From NCBI RefSeq assembly GCF_002797735.1, contig NZ_PGFG01000001.1, positions 1 to 64,000 of the forward strand: a stretch of 64,000 nt of DNA, given 5' to 3'. Source of the DNA: Thermoflavifilum aggregans. Its GTDB lineage: Bacteria > Bacteroidota > Bacteroidia > Chitinophagales > Chitinophagaceae. This document shows positions 44,057 to 55,000 of this stretch, one piece after another. The notes below the pieces were generated by a model. It did not search any database and was not told the DNA's origin. It saw only the letters and a list, made by a program, of their open reading frames with translations. The stretch's first letter is position 1. Every line of letters starts with the position of its first letter. The translations under genes and the position numbers were made by a program.

Positions 44057-45685
44057 TTAGTAATTGGGCAGTTTGCTGAAATCAAAGGGTACCGGCGGAT
44101 CGTTTAGGCTCGGTGCATTGATCAGCTCCTGCTCGGGATAAGGCAAATACACTGTCTGATCCGTAAAGGGATAATACTGCGGTGAATAGGTTACATTGTA
44201 TTGCCTGGGATTGCTGGTACCCGGTATATACTGAATGGTATAACTGCCTTTATCCTGATGTGCCACATAATCCATAGCTTTCTGGGGGGCGAAATAATAC
44301 CAGCGCAAAATATCATACCACGCTTCTCCTTCCATAATGGTTTCAGCCCGTTTTTCCTGGAAAATATCATCGAATGTGATGGATGTTTTTGGGGAAAGAC
44401 CCGCCCTTTGGCGCACGGCATTGAAATATTTCAAGGCTTCCGGATCGGTTGTGGATGCATTATTGCCCAGGATAGCTTCTGCATAAATCAGATATACTTC
44501 AGCTAGCCGCAGCATATACGTATTGATATAGGCTGCCATGAAGGCCCCGTTTCCGCCATTATCTTTGGGTGAGCCAATCACGTATTTTTTGATATTGGAA
44601 ATGCTGGTCACGCTGTAATGAAGGCCTCCATTGTCGGTTTCCAGATCCGGATAATAGTCGCCATCAAACATGCAGGTAGCTTTTCGGCGCAGGGAATCTT
44701 CCGGATGAGCCATGTAGTAACGCACCACATCGGCCGACACGCCCTGCGCGGCGCCCCAGCCATCGCCGGTTTCGGTAAGCTTGGGTTCAAAAGCCACATA
44801 AGCCTGAAAGGAATTGTTTACACCCCATGGCTGATTGAACGGCATCCATTCCAGTGAAAACAGGCTTTCCGGATTGTTGTGTGCACTGTTGTTGTTGGCG
44901 CTGACAAACAAACCATAATAGCTGGGATACAACGACATGCCACTGTTGTGAATCACGTCGCCGGCCAGGATTTTGGCGCTATCGAGATAGGTTTGATTAC
45001 GGTTACCTTCCGTGCGGCCGTATCCTGCCAGGGTCAGATACATTTTGGCCAGCATGCCTTCGGCTGACCATTTGTTGATGCGCCCCTGGCCTGCGGCCTG
45101 GTAAGGCAGGTATTTGACGGCATATTGAAAATCGCGGATAATGAACTGCCACACACTTTCAATGGTGTTTCGGTGTACGCTGTCGTTGAGCTGGGCAATG
45201 TTATCGTAGATGATAGGCACGGCGCCCCAGTTGCTCACCAGGTAATAATAGGCCAGCCCGCGCATAAAATGGCATTCTCCCAAAGCCTCATTACGAACCG
45301 CCTCTGATACGTTGCCTTTGCTGTTATAGATGTTTTGCATAATCAGGTTGCTCTGGGAAATGATTTTGTAAAACGATTTATAGCCCGGCAACAAAGTGCT
45401 CTGATCGGTTGCTGAAACAGCAAACTGAATGTAGGGCGTACGGTCGTTGGACTGGAGATTGCCGCCACGGGCTTCTCCAAAGGCCAGGAAGGCCTTGTCA
45501 TTATAATCGAACCATACGATGTTGTATAAAGCTGTGGTTGCGGCTAATACTTCCTGATCGTTGTTATAAAAATTACCCGTAGTCAGCTGGTCAATTGGTG
45601 GCCGGTCCAGAAAACTTTTTTTGCAGCCGGTACCCAGCGCAGTTATCAGGATGATGCTCGGAAGCAGATGAAATATCTTTTTCAT
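44057..45685 (-). CDS. SusD/RagB-family lipoprotein (locus 2)
   Basis: The 542-aa protein has lipobox ALGTGCKKS, then FLDRPPIDQLTTGNFYNNDQ, CHFMRGLAYYYLVSNWGAVP, the C-terminal LAEVYLIYAEAILGNN, FNAVRQRAGL, IFQEKRAETIMEGEAWYDIL and YLPYPEQELINAPSL. Typical starch-utilisation-type binding lid for the SusC located 27 bp upstream. Confidence 0.95.
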   Translation of the reverse strand: MKKIFHLLPSIILITALGTGCKKSFLDRPPIDQLTTGNFYNNDQEVLAATTALYNIVWFDYNDKAFLAFGEARGGNLQSNDRTPYIQFAVSATDQSTLLPGYKSFYKIISQSNLIMQNIYNSKGNVSEAVRNEALGECHFMRGLAYYYLVSNWGAVPIIYDNIAQLNDSVHRNTIESVWQFIIRDFQYAVKYLPYQAAGQGRINKWSAEGMLAKMYLTLAGYGRTEGNRNQTYLDSAKILAGDVIHNSGMSLYPSYYGLFVSANNNSAHNNPESLFSLEWMPFNQPWGVNNSFQAYVAFEPKLTETGDGWGAAQGVSADVVRYYMAHPEDSLRRKATCMFDGDYYPDLETDNGGLHYSVTSISNIKKYVIGSPKDNGGNGAFMAAYINTYMLRLAEVYLIYAEAILGNNASTTDPEALKYFNAVRQRAGLSPKTSITFDDIFQEKRAETIMEGEAWYDILRWYYFAPQKAMDYVAHQDKGSYTIQYIPGTSNPRQYNVTYSPQYYPFTDQTVYLPYPEQELINAPSLNDPPVPFDFSKLPNY

Positions 45686-45712
45686 GATTAGAAATATTTT
45701 CAGGTGAAACCA

Positions 45713-48700
45713 TTAAAAATCGGCCGTCAGGCTTACGGAATACATGCGTACCGAGGGATAGCGCCCGGTATCCACGCCCACCATCAGTGTTCCGCCGTAG
45801 TTTACCATGCCCACTTCGGGGTCATACCCTTTGTAACCTGTGATGGTAAGCAGGTTTTGTACACTCACGGAAGCACGCAATCCGGTCATATACAAATGGG
45901 AAATCCATTTCCTCGGAAAATTGTAGGAGAGGGTCACATTTTTCACCCGCAGATACGAACCATTTTCCACAAACCACTGGCTCATGCGGTTATTCCCGTT
46001 GGGATCACCGGGAGCCACACGCGGAATGTTATATCCGGGATTGAGGAGATAGACCGAATTGCTGTCGCTGGCGCTGTAACTGCTGGGCCGGGCAAAGTTG
46101 GCTACTTCGGCCAGGTAATTGCCATACACCCCGCTGTTGCCGGGAATACTCAACAGATACCGGGGATAGTCCAGAATATCATTGCCCACCGACCCTTGCA
46201 TGAAAATATTCAGGTCAAAATTTTTGTAGGAAAAGCTGTTGTTGAATCCGAAAGTAAATTTGGGCCAGGGATTGCCGATAATCACCCGGTCATTCTGGTC
46301 AATATAGCCATCGCCGTTGATATCCTTGAATTTGATATCTCCCGGCCAGCTCCCCGTAGCCGGGTTGATGGTGAGCTGGCGGTTGGAGGTTTGAATAGCA
46401 TGGGTGGAAATATCCTTGTAATCCTGGAAGAGGCCTTCGGCAATGTATCCCGTAATCATACTGGCCGGCTGGCCCACTTTGGAAATGAATTCTACCTGAG
46501 TGGCCGCCCATACCGGATTGATGGTGTTCAGCAGGGAAGTGATTTTGTTGCGGTCCAGTGAAAAAGTCAGGCCTGTCCGCCAGCTGAAATCGCGATGATC
46601 CATGTTTACTGAATTGACTGTCAGGTCAATACCTTTGTTTTCCATGCTTCCGGCATTGACCGTAGGCCATTGGATATATCCTGGGGAATAGCTGATATCG
46701 CCTCCCAGTGTAAAGGGATAGGTGTTGACGGTAATCAGGTTGGTGCTCTTCTTGATATAGGCGTCGGCCACCACTTCCAGCCGGCTGTTGAACATATACA
46801 GATCGAAGCCCGCATTCAGGGTTTTATCGGTTTCCCATTTCAGGTTGGGATTGGGGAATTTCACGAGCAGAAATCCATTACCCCACGGTGTGGGAACAGC
46901 CTGCAAGGCGGCATATACACCTCCGCCCCCGGCATTACCCGATTCACCCCATTCCAGCCTGAGTTTCAGGTCGTTGATCGCACGTAGCGACTGCATAAAG
47001 TGTTCTTTGGAAATCCGCCAGGCCACAGATACAGACGGGAAGTAACCCCAGCGGTAATTGGGACCAAAATTGGAGTTTCCATCGGCACGGTAAGTTGCCT
47101 GCAAAATGTATTTGTCGTTATACATATAGTTGATTCGGCCGAAATAGGATTCCTGAGCGCCCGAGGCCTTGCTGCTGTTGTTGCTGATGTTGGACAAGGT
47201 GCTGGCATCGCCGGCCGATAGTTCCTGCACATCGTTGGTGAGAAAGTTTTTCCGGGAACCGGAAAGCGATTCATACGTCCAGCTTTGTGCTTCATGAGCT
47301 GCCATCAGTGTAATGTCGTGTTTACCCAATGCCAGATGGTATTGTAGCCTGTTGTTTACCCCCCACCAGTAGTTGTTGGTAGCCATGCGGGTGGATGTGG
47401 CATTATCTTGTGTTACAATGAATCCACCTGCCTGATAGCCGGGATGGAAAGAATAGTAATTGTAGTATTCGATGCTGGTGTTGAATTCGTTGTGGAAGGT
47501 GAGTCCCTTGGCCAGATTCAGGTCGGCATAAACGCCTCCGATAATGGCGGCACGTTTGTTATAGTCGTTATAGATGCTGGCCAGCATAACGGGGTTGGTA
47601 AACTGGAACTGGGTGCTGGTGGGGCCGCCCCAGCTGCCATCAGGATTTTTCACCGGTACACTCGGGTTCTGCTGTAGGGCTAGTTGAATAATGCCACCAT
47701 TGGTGGTATTCACCCGCTCTTTGGTATAGGCCACGTTCATGTGAGTGCCTACCTTGAGCCATTTGGTGGTCTGGTTATCCAGGTTCAGGCGCAGGGTATA
47801 GCGGGTAAAGCCCGAACCGGGAGCAATGCCTTGTTGGTTAAAATATTCACCGGAGAGATAATGGGTAGTGCGTTCATTGCCTCCGCTGATGGAGAACTGA
47901 TGTTTTTGCAGCAAGGTGCGCCGATACAAAGCATCTTGCCAGTCAGTACCGGGCCCCAGAATGGAAGGATCATAGAACTCAGGCTGGGTAGGCAATCCAC
48001 CGGCACTATCCATTGCATTCCGGAAAGAAGCATACTGAGGCAGGCTCATCACCGGAATATGTTTGGGTTTATCCTGCACGGTGAACAAGGTGCTGACGGA
48101 AATTTTTGATTGGCCGGCCCTGCCCGATTTGGTGGTGATGATCACTACGCCATTGCCGCCGGCAGCTCCGTAAATAGCTGTGGCCGAAGGTCCTTCCAGG
48201 ACGTTGATGGATTCAATATCATCCGGATTGATGGTAGAAAGCAGGTTTGAAAAGCCCGTCGGGTGATTGTAGGGATCATCTGCCGGATTTCCGGGTCTGA
48301 TCTGCACACCATCAATCACATAAAGCGGCTGGGCGTCTTGGGTAAGGGTAGCCAGTCCGCGAATGATCACCGAGGGAGCTGCTCCGGGTTGTCCGCTGGG
48401 TGAGGACACATACACACCCGCAGCTCTTCCCTGCAGAGCCTGGTCAAATGTGGTGTTGATGGTACGTTGTATTTCATCGCTGCTCACCGTTACCTGCGAA
48501 CTGCTCAGGTCGCTTTTCTTCATTTGTCCATAGCCCACTACCACGACCTGGTCAAGCTGGCTATAACTTTTTGTGAGGCGTATCGCCAGGCTGTTCTGCC
48601 CAGCTACAACGACCTGCCGGGGACTGTATCCGAGAAAGGTAAACAGCAGGGTATCACCCGGGCTGGCATGAATTACAAATTGGCCCTGGGCATCGCTTAT

Positions 48701-48940
48701 CGTTCCGACGACTGTTCCTTTTACCCGAATTGTAACACCCGCCAAGGGCTCTCCATTCTCAGCGTCTCTGACCTGTCCGCTTATCTGATGAGCTGCCTGT
48801 TGGGCAGAAACAGAAAAGAAAAATCCCCCTAGCAGCAAAAAGCCTATAGCCATGGCAAGCATGGGTATGGCAAGGGCAGGGCTCCGAAATCGGCCTACCT
48901 GCAAGGGGTGGTTGCGTAAATAGTACATCTGGTGTGGCAT
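45713..48940 (-). CDS. SusC/RagA TonB-dependent transporter (locus 2)
   Basis: The 1075-aa protein has an N-terminal signal (LLLGGFFFSVSAQQ), a CarboxypepD_reg-like domain (ISGQVRDAENGEPLAGVTIR), plug (VVVVGYGQMKKSDLSSSQV, GQPGAAPSVIIRGLATL) and a large barrel with FGPNYRWGYFPSVSVAWRIS and KDINGDGYIDQNDRVIIGNP. It lacks an STN domain, consistent with control by the hybrid two-component system rather than a sigma/anti-sigma pair. Confidence 0.95.
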   Translation of the reverse strand: MPHQMYYLRNHPLQVGRFRSPALAIPMLAMAIGFLLLGGFFFSVSAQQAAHQISGQVRDAENGEPLAGVTIRVKGTVVGTISDAQGQFVIHASPGDTLLFTFLGYSPRQVVVAGQNSLAIRLTKSYSQLDQVVVVGYGQMKKSDLSSSQVTVSSDEIQRTINTTFDQALQGRAAGVYVSSPSGQPGAAPSVIIRGLATLTQDAQPLYVIDGVQIRPGNPADDPYNHPTGFSNLLSTINPDDIESINVLEGPSATAIYGAAGGNGVVIITTKSGRAGQSKISVSTLFTVQDKPKHIPVMSLPQYASFRNAMDSAGGLPTQPEFYDPSILGPGTDWQDALYRRTLLQKHQFSISGGNERTTHYLSGEYFNQQGIAPGSGFTRYTLRLNLDNQTTKWLKVGTHMNVAYTKERVNTTNGGIIQLALQQNPSVPVKNPDGSWGGPTSTQFQFTNPVMLASIYNDYNKRAAIIGGVYADLNLAKGLTFHNEFNTSIEYYNYYSFHPGYQAGGFIVTQDNATSTRMATNNYWWGVNNRLQYHLALGKHDITLMAAHEAQSWTYESLSGSRKNFLTNDVQELSAGDASTLSNISNNSSKASGAQESYFGRINYMYNDKYILQATYRADGNSNFGPNYRWGYFPSVSVAWRISKEHFMQSLRAINDLKLRLEWGESGNAGGGGVYAALQAVPTPWGNGFLLVKFPNPNLKWETDKTLNAGFDLYMFNSRLEVVADAYIKKSTNLITVNTYPFTLGGDISYSPGYIQWPTVNAGSMENKGIDLTVNSVNMDHRDFSWRTGLTFSLDRNKITSLLNTINPVWAATQVEFISKVGQPASMITGYIAEGLFQDYKDISTHAIQTSNRQLTINPATGSWPGDIKFKDINGDGYIDQNDRVIIGNPWPKFTFGFNNSFSYKNFDLNIFMQGSVGNDILDYPRYLLSIPGNSGVYGNYLAEVANFARPSSYSASDSNSVYLLNPGYNIPRVAPGDPNGNNRMSQWFVENGSYLRVKNVTLSYNFPRKWISHLYMTGLRASVSVQNLLTITGYKGYDPEVGMVNYGGTLMVGVDTGRYPSVRMYSVSLTADF

Positions 48941-48975
48941 AACAAGGTGTTTTTAAGTGAAACCATTGTGATTGA

Positions 48976-51891
48976 TTATGAGGATGCGGATTTAGGTTGA
49001 TGAAATGTCTCGGACAACGGCACCTCAATGGGCTGTCCATCGTACTCTACAAGCTGATCGCCTGCACGCCCGTTCAGATCAAGCGGCCAGGCATGAGCCG
49101 GACTTACCCGGCGGATGACAAATACCCGCTTTTGCAACATCCCGGGAAAACGGCCCTCCCGCTGCCCGATCGTCAGGAGCTGCCGTCGGTTATCGTAGCG
49201 GATGGGAATCAAGCTGTAAGCTCCTTTTTCATAAGCATAGCTCTTGCCATCATCTTCATACAGGTTAAATTGACCATCGGCACCGGTGTATACCTGCAAT
49301 ACAATGGTGTCGGCAGGCCTTTGATCCGTATATTCCATTTCCGGGCCCAGAGGCAGGATGCTGCCCGCTTTCACGAACACCGGAATATGGTCGTAGGGGG
49401 CCGATGCCTGGAGGATCTGGCCTCCGGTAACATATTTCCCGCTGTAGAGATCATACCAGTCTGTATGTGCCGGCAGATACACATTCCGGCTTCTTGCCCG
49501 GTAGGTATAAACCGGATTGACCAGCAGGGCCGGACCAAACAGATATTCATCCGTAAGTTCACAGGCGATGGAATCATCCGTAAAATCCATCGCCAGCCCC
49601 CGCATCAGGGTATAATGATGCAAATACACTTCGCCTGCCAGGGAATAGATGTAGGGCAGCAGGCGATAGCGCAGCCTGTCGGTGTATAAAATAGCATTGT
49701 ATGTGTCTGTGCCTGGAGCAGCAATGGTAAAGATTTCCCGGTAAGGAGCCTGCCCATGTGCCCGGAACAGCGGACAAAACGCACCAAACTGATACCAGCG
49801 GGTCATCAGCTCCTGCCATTCCTGTTCAGCAGTGGGATCAGGATGCTGAAAGCGGGCTTCCGTAGCAAATCCGCCAATATCCATTGTCCAGTAGGGAATG
49901 CCCGACATGGAAAAGCTGACACCGGTGGCAATCTGATTTCTCATGTCAGCCCAGGTAGCTCCAATGTCTCCGCTCCAGGTGGCCGCTGCATATCGCTGGC
50001 TCCCTCCCCAGGCCGAACGGGTCAGGATAAAAACCCGCTGATCGGGGGCCGCCTGCCGTTGACCTTCGTAAAAGGCTTGTTCATTCACCAACGGATAAGC
50101 ATTGAATACCACATCGGCCGGACCTGCAGCTGTAGGGTTCATCAAAGCCTTCCGCTTGGGGATGGTGGCATTGGACAAAATATCGGGTTCGGAAGCATCG
50201 AGCCACCAGGCATCCACTCCCAGTTTAAACAGCCGTTCATCCACCAGATTCCAGAATGCCTTGCGTGCCCGGGGGTTGAAAGCATCGTAAAAGGTGGAAA
50301 CATATCCTACCCAATCCTTTTGCTGATCCCAGATGTTCTGCCGGTAAAGCCATCCGCTGTCCCAAAACGACCGGAAAGTACCGGCCGTTTCATAAAATTT
50401 TGGCCATACCGAAATCATAAAATGCACTTGATACCGCCTGTGAAGGGTATCAATCATACCCTGAGGATCGGGATAACGTGCCGGATCGAATTGCTGGCTG
50501 CCCCATTGGTCTTTTTTCCAGTAAAACCAGTCCTGTACGATATTATCCAGTGGCACATGCAGCTGCCGGAAGCGCGCCACCATATCCAGGATTTCCTGCT
50601 GCGAGGCATAGTGTTCCCGGCTTTGCCAGAAACCATAGGCCCACCGGGGAAACAAAGGAGCTCTCCCGGTGAGATACCGGTATCCGCTGATGAGGCTGTC
50701 CGGATTGGCTCCGTATACAAAATAATAGTCAATAGCCCGGGCGGCTTCTGAAGCAAAGCGCAGTCGCTGCCGCTCGTCTTCAGAAATGGGGCGATGCCAT
50801 CTGACGGAGAAAAACGACTCATTGCCGTCGGGTCGCCACTGAATCTTAACAGGGTATGCTTCACCGGCCTTCATTTCCACCGGCATCAGCAGGGAGGCCG
50901 GATTCCAGCTTTGGCGCCACCGGTCAATCATCAGCTTTCCATTCCACCACACCTTCAGATATCCCCCAACGGTAAACAAAAATTCATGTTCACCGGTATA
51001 GGGCGAGCAGATCGTTCCCTCCCAGGTGACCTGGGCATGAGGGTTCAGGGTAAATGCAGGCGGTAAATGGTTCAGATCGGGTAGGTAAGTATAGGCAATA
51101 TGATTTTCCTGCCGGACGATAGGATCGCCCGAGTTTCGGAAATCTTGTTCATAAACCGCTGTCAGCGCACCCGGCTGCCCGTCCGCATTGCGCAACTCCA
51201 GGCCATCCAGCTCCCTGTAGCCGGTACAGGCTTCGGGTGAAAACTGGCTGATGCCGTTGTTGTCCCAGAGCAGGCCACTATGATGGGTATTCCAGGCAAA
51301 TGGTACAAAGGCTTCGGTATTGTGTTGAGCCAATTCCAAGATCTGCCCCTTGATATTTGTCAGACCCAGCTGGTTTTCTCCCAGGCCATACCACGCATCC
51401 CGGGCTGTATCCACAAAAACCTGGCTCACCTGATAAACCGGCTTCCCATCTACAGTTACCGGCTTGAATTGCCGGCCTGTATAGGCTTTTTCTTCCAGCA
51501 ACAATCGGCCTTTCGGATCGAAGAACCGGATCTGATCCTTATCCGTGTGAATCTGTACCTGCAGGGAATCTGTGGAAAAGATAATCAAAGGCGGGCTTGA
51601 CTGCACGCGACAGCGAAATGCTGCTGCCGGCTGCGACACCACCATCAGGGAAGGAGACGTCACCAGCGTATCTTCAGCCGAAGCTTGCACATGTACAATG
51701 GTAGGAGAAACTGCTTCTACGCGTATAAGGCGTGTGGTAAAACGGGGATTTTGTAAATGAATTTCCACGCCATGAGAAAGCGGGCGATAGGTCATACCCA
51801 ATGTGCCCTGTTGCTGGGCACAGCTGCTCAGGGCAAAACCCATTACCCACACAAATGTCCATACAAAGGAGTACCTGTTCCGGCTGTGCAT
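48976..51891 (-). CDS. GH31 alpha-xylosidase-like lipoprotein with PA14 domain
   Basis: The 971-aa protein has lipobox ALSSC, a GH31 N-terminal beta-sandwich, an inserted PA14 domain (about 255-380: GEHEFLFTVGGYLKVWWNGK), and a GH31 barrel with the nucleophile Asp in DAWWLDASEPDI and acid/base Asp in TWSGDIGATWADM. PA14-bearing GH31 enzymes such as Cellvibrio Xyl31A release xylose from xyloglucan oligosaccharides, so that activity is inferred. It lies between the regulator and SusC genes (35 bp to susC). Confidence 0.9.
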   Translation of the reverse strand: MHSRNRYSFVWTFVWVMGFALSSCAQQQGTLGMTYRPLSHGVEIHLQNPRFTTRLIRVEAVSPTIVHVQASAEDTLVTSPSLMVVSQPAAAFRCRVQSSPPLIIFSTDSLQVQIHTDKDQIRFFDPKGRLLLEEKAYTGRQFKPVTVDGKPVYQVSQVFVDTARDAWYGLGENQLGLTNIKGQILELAQHNTEAFVPFAWNTHHSGLLWDNNGISQFSPEACTGYRELDGLELRNADGQPGALTAVYEQDFRNSGDPIVRQENHIAYTYLPDLNHLPPAFTLNPHAQVTWEGTICSPYTGEHEFLFTVGGYLKVWWNGKLMIDRWRQSWNPASLLMPVEMKAGEAYPVKIQWRPDGNESFFSVRWHRPISEDERQRLRFASEAARAIDYYFVYGANPDSLISGYRYLTGRAPLFPRWAYGFWQSREHYASQQEILDMVARFRQLHVPLDNIVQDWFYWKKDQWGSQQFDPARYPDPQGMIDTLHRRYQVHFMISVWPKFYETAGTFRSFWDSGWLYRQNIWDQQKDWVGYVSTFYDAFNPRARKAFWNLVDERLFKLGVDAWWLDASEPDILSNATIPKRKALMNPTAAGPADVVFNAYPLVNEQAFYEGQRQAAPDQRVFILTRSAWGGSQRYAAATWSGDIGATWADMRNQIATGVSFSMSGIPYWTMDIGGFATEARFQHPDPTAEQEWQELMTRWYQFGAFCPLFRAHGQAPYREIFTIAAPGTDTYNAILYTDRLRYRLLPYIYSLAGEVYLHHYTLMRGLAMDFTDDSIACELTDEYLFGPALLVNPVYTYRARSRNVYLPAHTDWYDLYSGKYVTGGQILQASAPYDHIPVFVKAGSILPLGPEMEYTDQRPADTIVLQVYTGADGQFNLYEDDGKSYAYEKGAYSLIPIRYDNRRQLLTIGQREGRFPGMLQKRVFVIRRVSPAHAWPLDLNGRAGDQLVEYDGQPIEVPLSETFHQPKSASS

Positions 51892-52003
51892 CTGTTAACT
51901 TTTGCCAGGCTCAAAAATAGCTGCACAGCTACGGAAGCCCGGGACTTATTTCGTTACAAACAGGCTATGATTTGTTTCAACCCGGGGTATAATTTGTCTT
52001 TAT

Positions 52004-55000
52004 TCACGGTATCATTTGATTCCCGGTAGGAGTGCTTTCGGACAGAGGTGCTGGTTGTGTACGCATTTGTTGCTGATATTCCGAAGGAAGCACATGAAAA
52101 GCTTCTTTAAAATAACGGGTAAAATATTTGGGATTGTTGAATCCTACACTATAAGCCACTTCAGCCACGGTCATCCGAGAATGGGCAAGCAGTTGCCTGG
52201 CGCGCTCCAGACGAATTCTGCGAATAAACTCCAGCGGAGATTTTCCGGTTAGGGCTACAATTTTCTTGTACAAAGCAGCCCGGCTCATGTAGAGTTCCTG
52301 GCTGAATTTTGCAACCGAAAACTCAGGATCCTGCAAATATTTTTCAACCACTTTTCTGGCCCTGTCGAGGAATTCTTCGTCTTCTGCTGGAAGTTGCACC
52401 ATGGGTGGGGTAAGATCCACAGCTGGCGGGTGAAGTTTGTGCAGGCGGCGTTTTTCCCGCAACAAATTGCGGATACGGGTTTGGAGGATTTCGAAATTAA
52501 ACGGTTTCACCAGATAATCATTGGCGCCGGCCTCCAGGCCTTCAATCTGCTGTTCATCACCAGCCCGGGCAGTGAGCAGAATCAAGGGAATGGCTGCAGT
52601 CCTTGGATCGGTCTTTAGCTTTTTGGCCAGTGCAATGCCATCCATGCCAGGCATCATCACATCACTGACAATTAAGGCGGGCTGCTCATGCAGGGCTATT
52701 TCCCAGGCAGTCTGGCCATCGGCTGCCTCCAAAATGCGGTAGTGCAGCTGCAAGTTATCTTTCAGGTAAAACCGAAAATCTTCATTGTCCTCCACAAGCA
52801 GAATCGCTGGTTTATGCCCAGATTGCGGTTCGGAGGCAGCGGCAGCTAATTTTGGAGCCGGCACATGGGTAATCTGCCAACTTGCAGATGCAGCCTCCGC
52901 TGGAATTGACCGGACGGGCAGCCATACATCAAACCGAGATCCCAGTCCCGGTGTACTTTTTACGGTGATTTCCCCTCCATGCATCCGCACAAATTCCCGG
53001 GTAATGGACAGACCTATACCACTGCCCTGATTCATGATTTCCGGCGGCGCATCGTGCTGGAAAAAACGTTCGAAGATATAAGGTTGCTTTTCTTCAGGTA
53101 TGCCAATGCCCGAGTCAATCACGCTCAGCAGAAAATAAGCCCGTTCATTGCCTGTTTCATCGGTACGTATCCTGTGTTCCATGCGAAGGGCTACGGTGCC
53201 ACCCGCAGGTGTAAATTTAAATGCATTGGATAGCAGGTTGAATACAATCCGTTCCAGTTTGTCGGCATCAAAAGCCATCAGAAGCGATGAAAGATTGGTT
53301 TCTATGGTAAAGGCAATTTGTTTCCGGTCAGCAATATCCATGAACGACATGGCAAGCTCCCGCACATAAGCCACCACATCGGCCTCGGAAAGATGTAGCG
53401 GGATGGATTGGGTTTCCAGTTTGCGGAAATCGAGCAGCTGGTTGACCAACAACATCAGCCGGCGGGCATTCCGATAAATAAGATGGAGTTGTTTCTGCAG
53501 TTCCGGGTAGGTATCCTGCTTAAGCAATCGTTCCAAAGGAGTTAAAATCAGCGTTAATGGTGTACGGAATTCGTGGCTTACATTGGTGAAAAAGCGAATC
53601 TTCATCATGTCTAGCTCATGCATGCGTTGGGCTTCCAGCTGTTGCTGCTGCAGCTGAAAATGCATGCGAGCCCGGTCTAGCAGTATTTTCCGGGCCAACC
53701 AAAGGCATCCGATGACAAAGGCAGCATACAGCAAATAGGCCCAGGGTGTGCGCCAGAATGGAGGTAAAATGGTAATCTCGAGGGTAGTGCCCCGGGTATC
53801 CCATACACCATCATTGTTGGCTGCTACCACATGCAACACATAATGCCCGGGATTCAGATTGGTATAAACGGCTTTGCGTTGGCTGCCGTCGGTATAAATC
53901 CAGTCTTGATTGAATCCTTCCAGTTTGTAGGCATACATGTTCCGGATGGAAGGGCTATAGCCCAGCGCCGCAAATTCAATGGAAAAATCATTGGCATTAT
54001 AGGGCAATACCAGCGAACGGGTCTGGGCAAGTGCCTGTTTTAAAATTACATGACCCTTGATTTTTTCTCCTACTCCCACATCGTGGTTGAAGATCTGCAG
54101 ATTGGTTAGCACAATTGGCGGCGTTTCACGGCTAATCTGAATATGTGCCGGATCAAACAGGTTAAATCCGTTGGGACCTCCGAAAGCCAACAGGCCTTCC
54201 CGGAGGCGATAAGCCGCTTTTTCATTGAACTCTCTGCCCTGCAGACCATCGAGCTCATCAAAGTTGCGGAAATGAAACTGCCATTTGTCTGCCTGGCGGC
54301 TGACCTGCAGGTTACACAGGCCATTGGGTGTACCCATCCAGAGCTGATGGGAAGAATCTTCGAGTATGGTGAGAATGGCATTATCCGGCAGCCCGTCCTT
54401 CTGATAAAAATGCTGGATATGTCCTGTAAGGGGGTTGAGCAGATTCAATCCTTCCCGGGTACCGATCCACATCCACCCCCTGGCATCTTCACAAAGGGAA
54501 ATCACATTGTCGTTGCTCAGGGAGGCCGGATTGCCTTCCTGGTGGCCATAATGAGCCAGAATGCGGCCCGTGGCAGGATCCATGACATCCACCCCGCCGG
54601 CAGTGCCGATCCATAGCCGCCCCTGCCTGTCCTGTAAAAGCACGGAAATATATTTCAAGGCCGTTGAAGCAGGATCGCTGAGCGGGTAGTGGATAAAACG
54701 CCCGGTTTGTAGATCCAGCCGATCCAGGCCTTGCCCCAGAGTGCCAATCCAGAGCCGCCCCTGGCGATCCTGGAGTATATCCCACACCTTGTCGCCGGCA
54801 ATCGAATAGGGATCCCCATCCCGATGCCGGTAATGCACAAAACGATGCCCGTCAAAACAATCCAGTCCTCCATAGTAGGTGCCGATCCACAGTTTGCCCT
54901 GCTGATCGAGACACAAACTCACAATCACATTGTTGGAAAGTGAATGGGGATCATTGGAGCGATGGACATACTGCCGGAAGAGATTTTGCTTCCGGTCAAA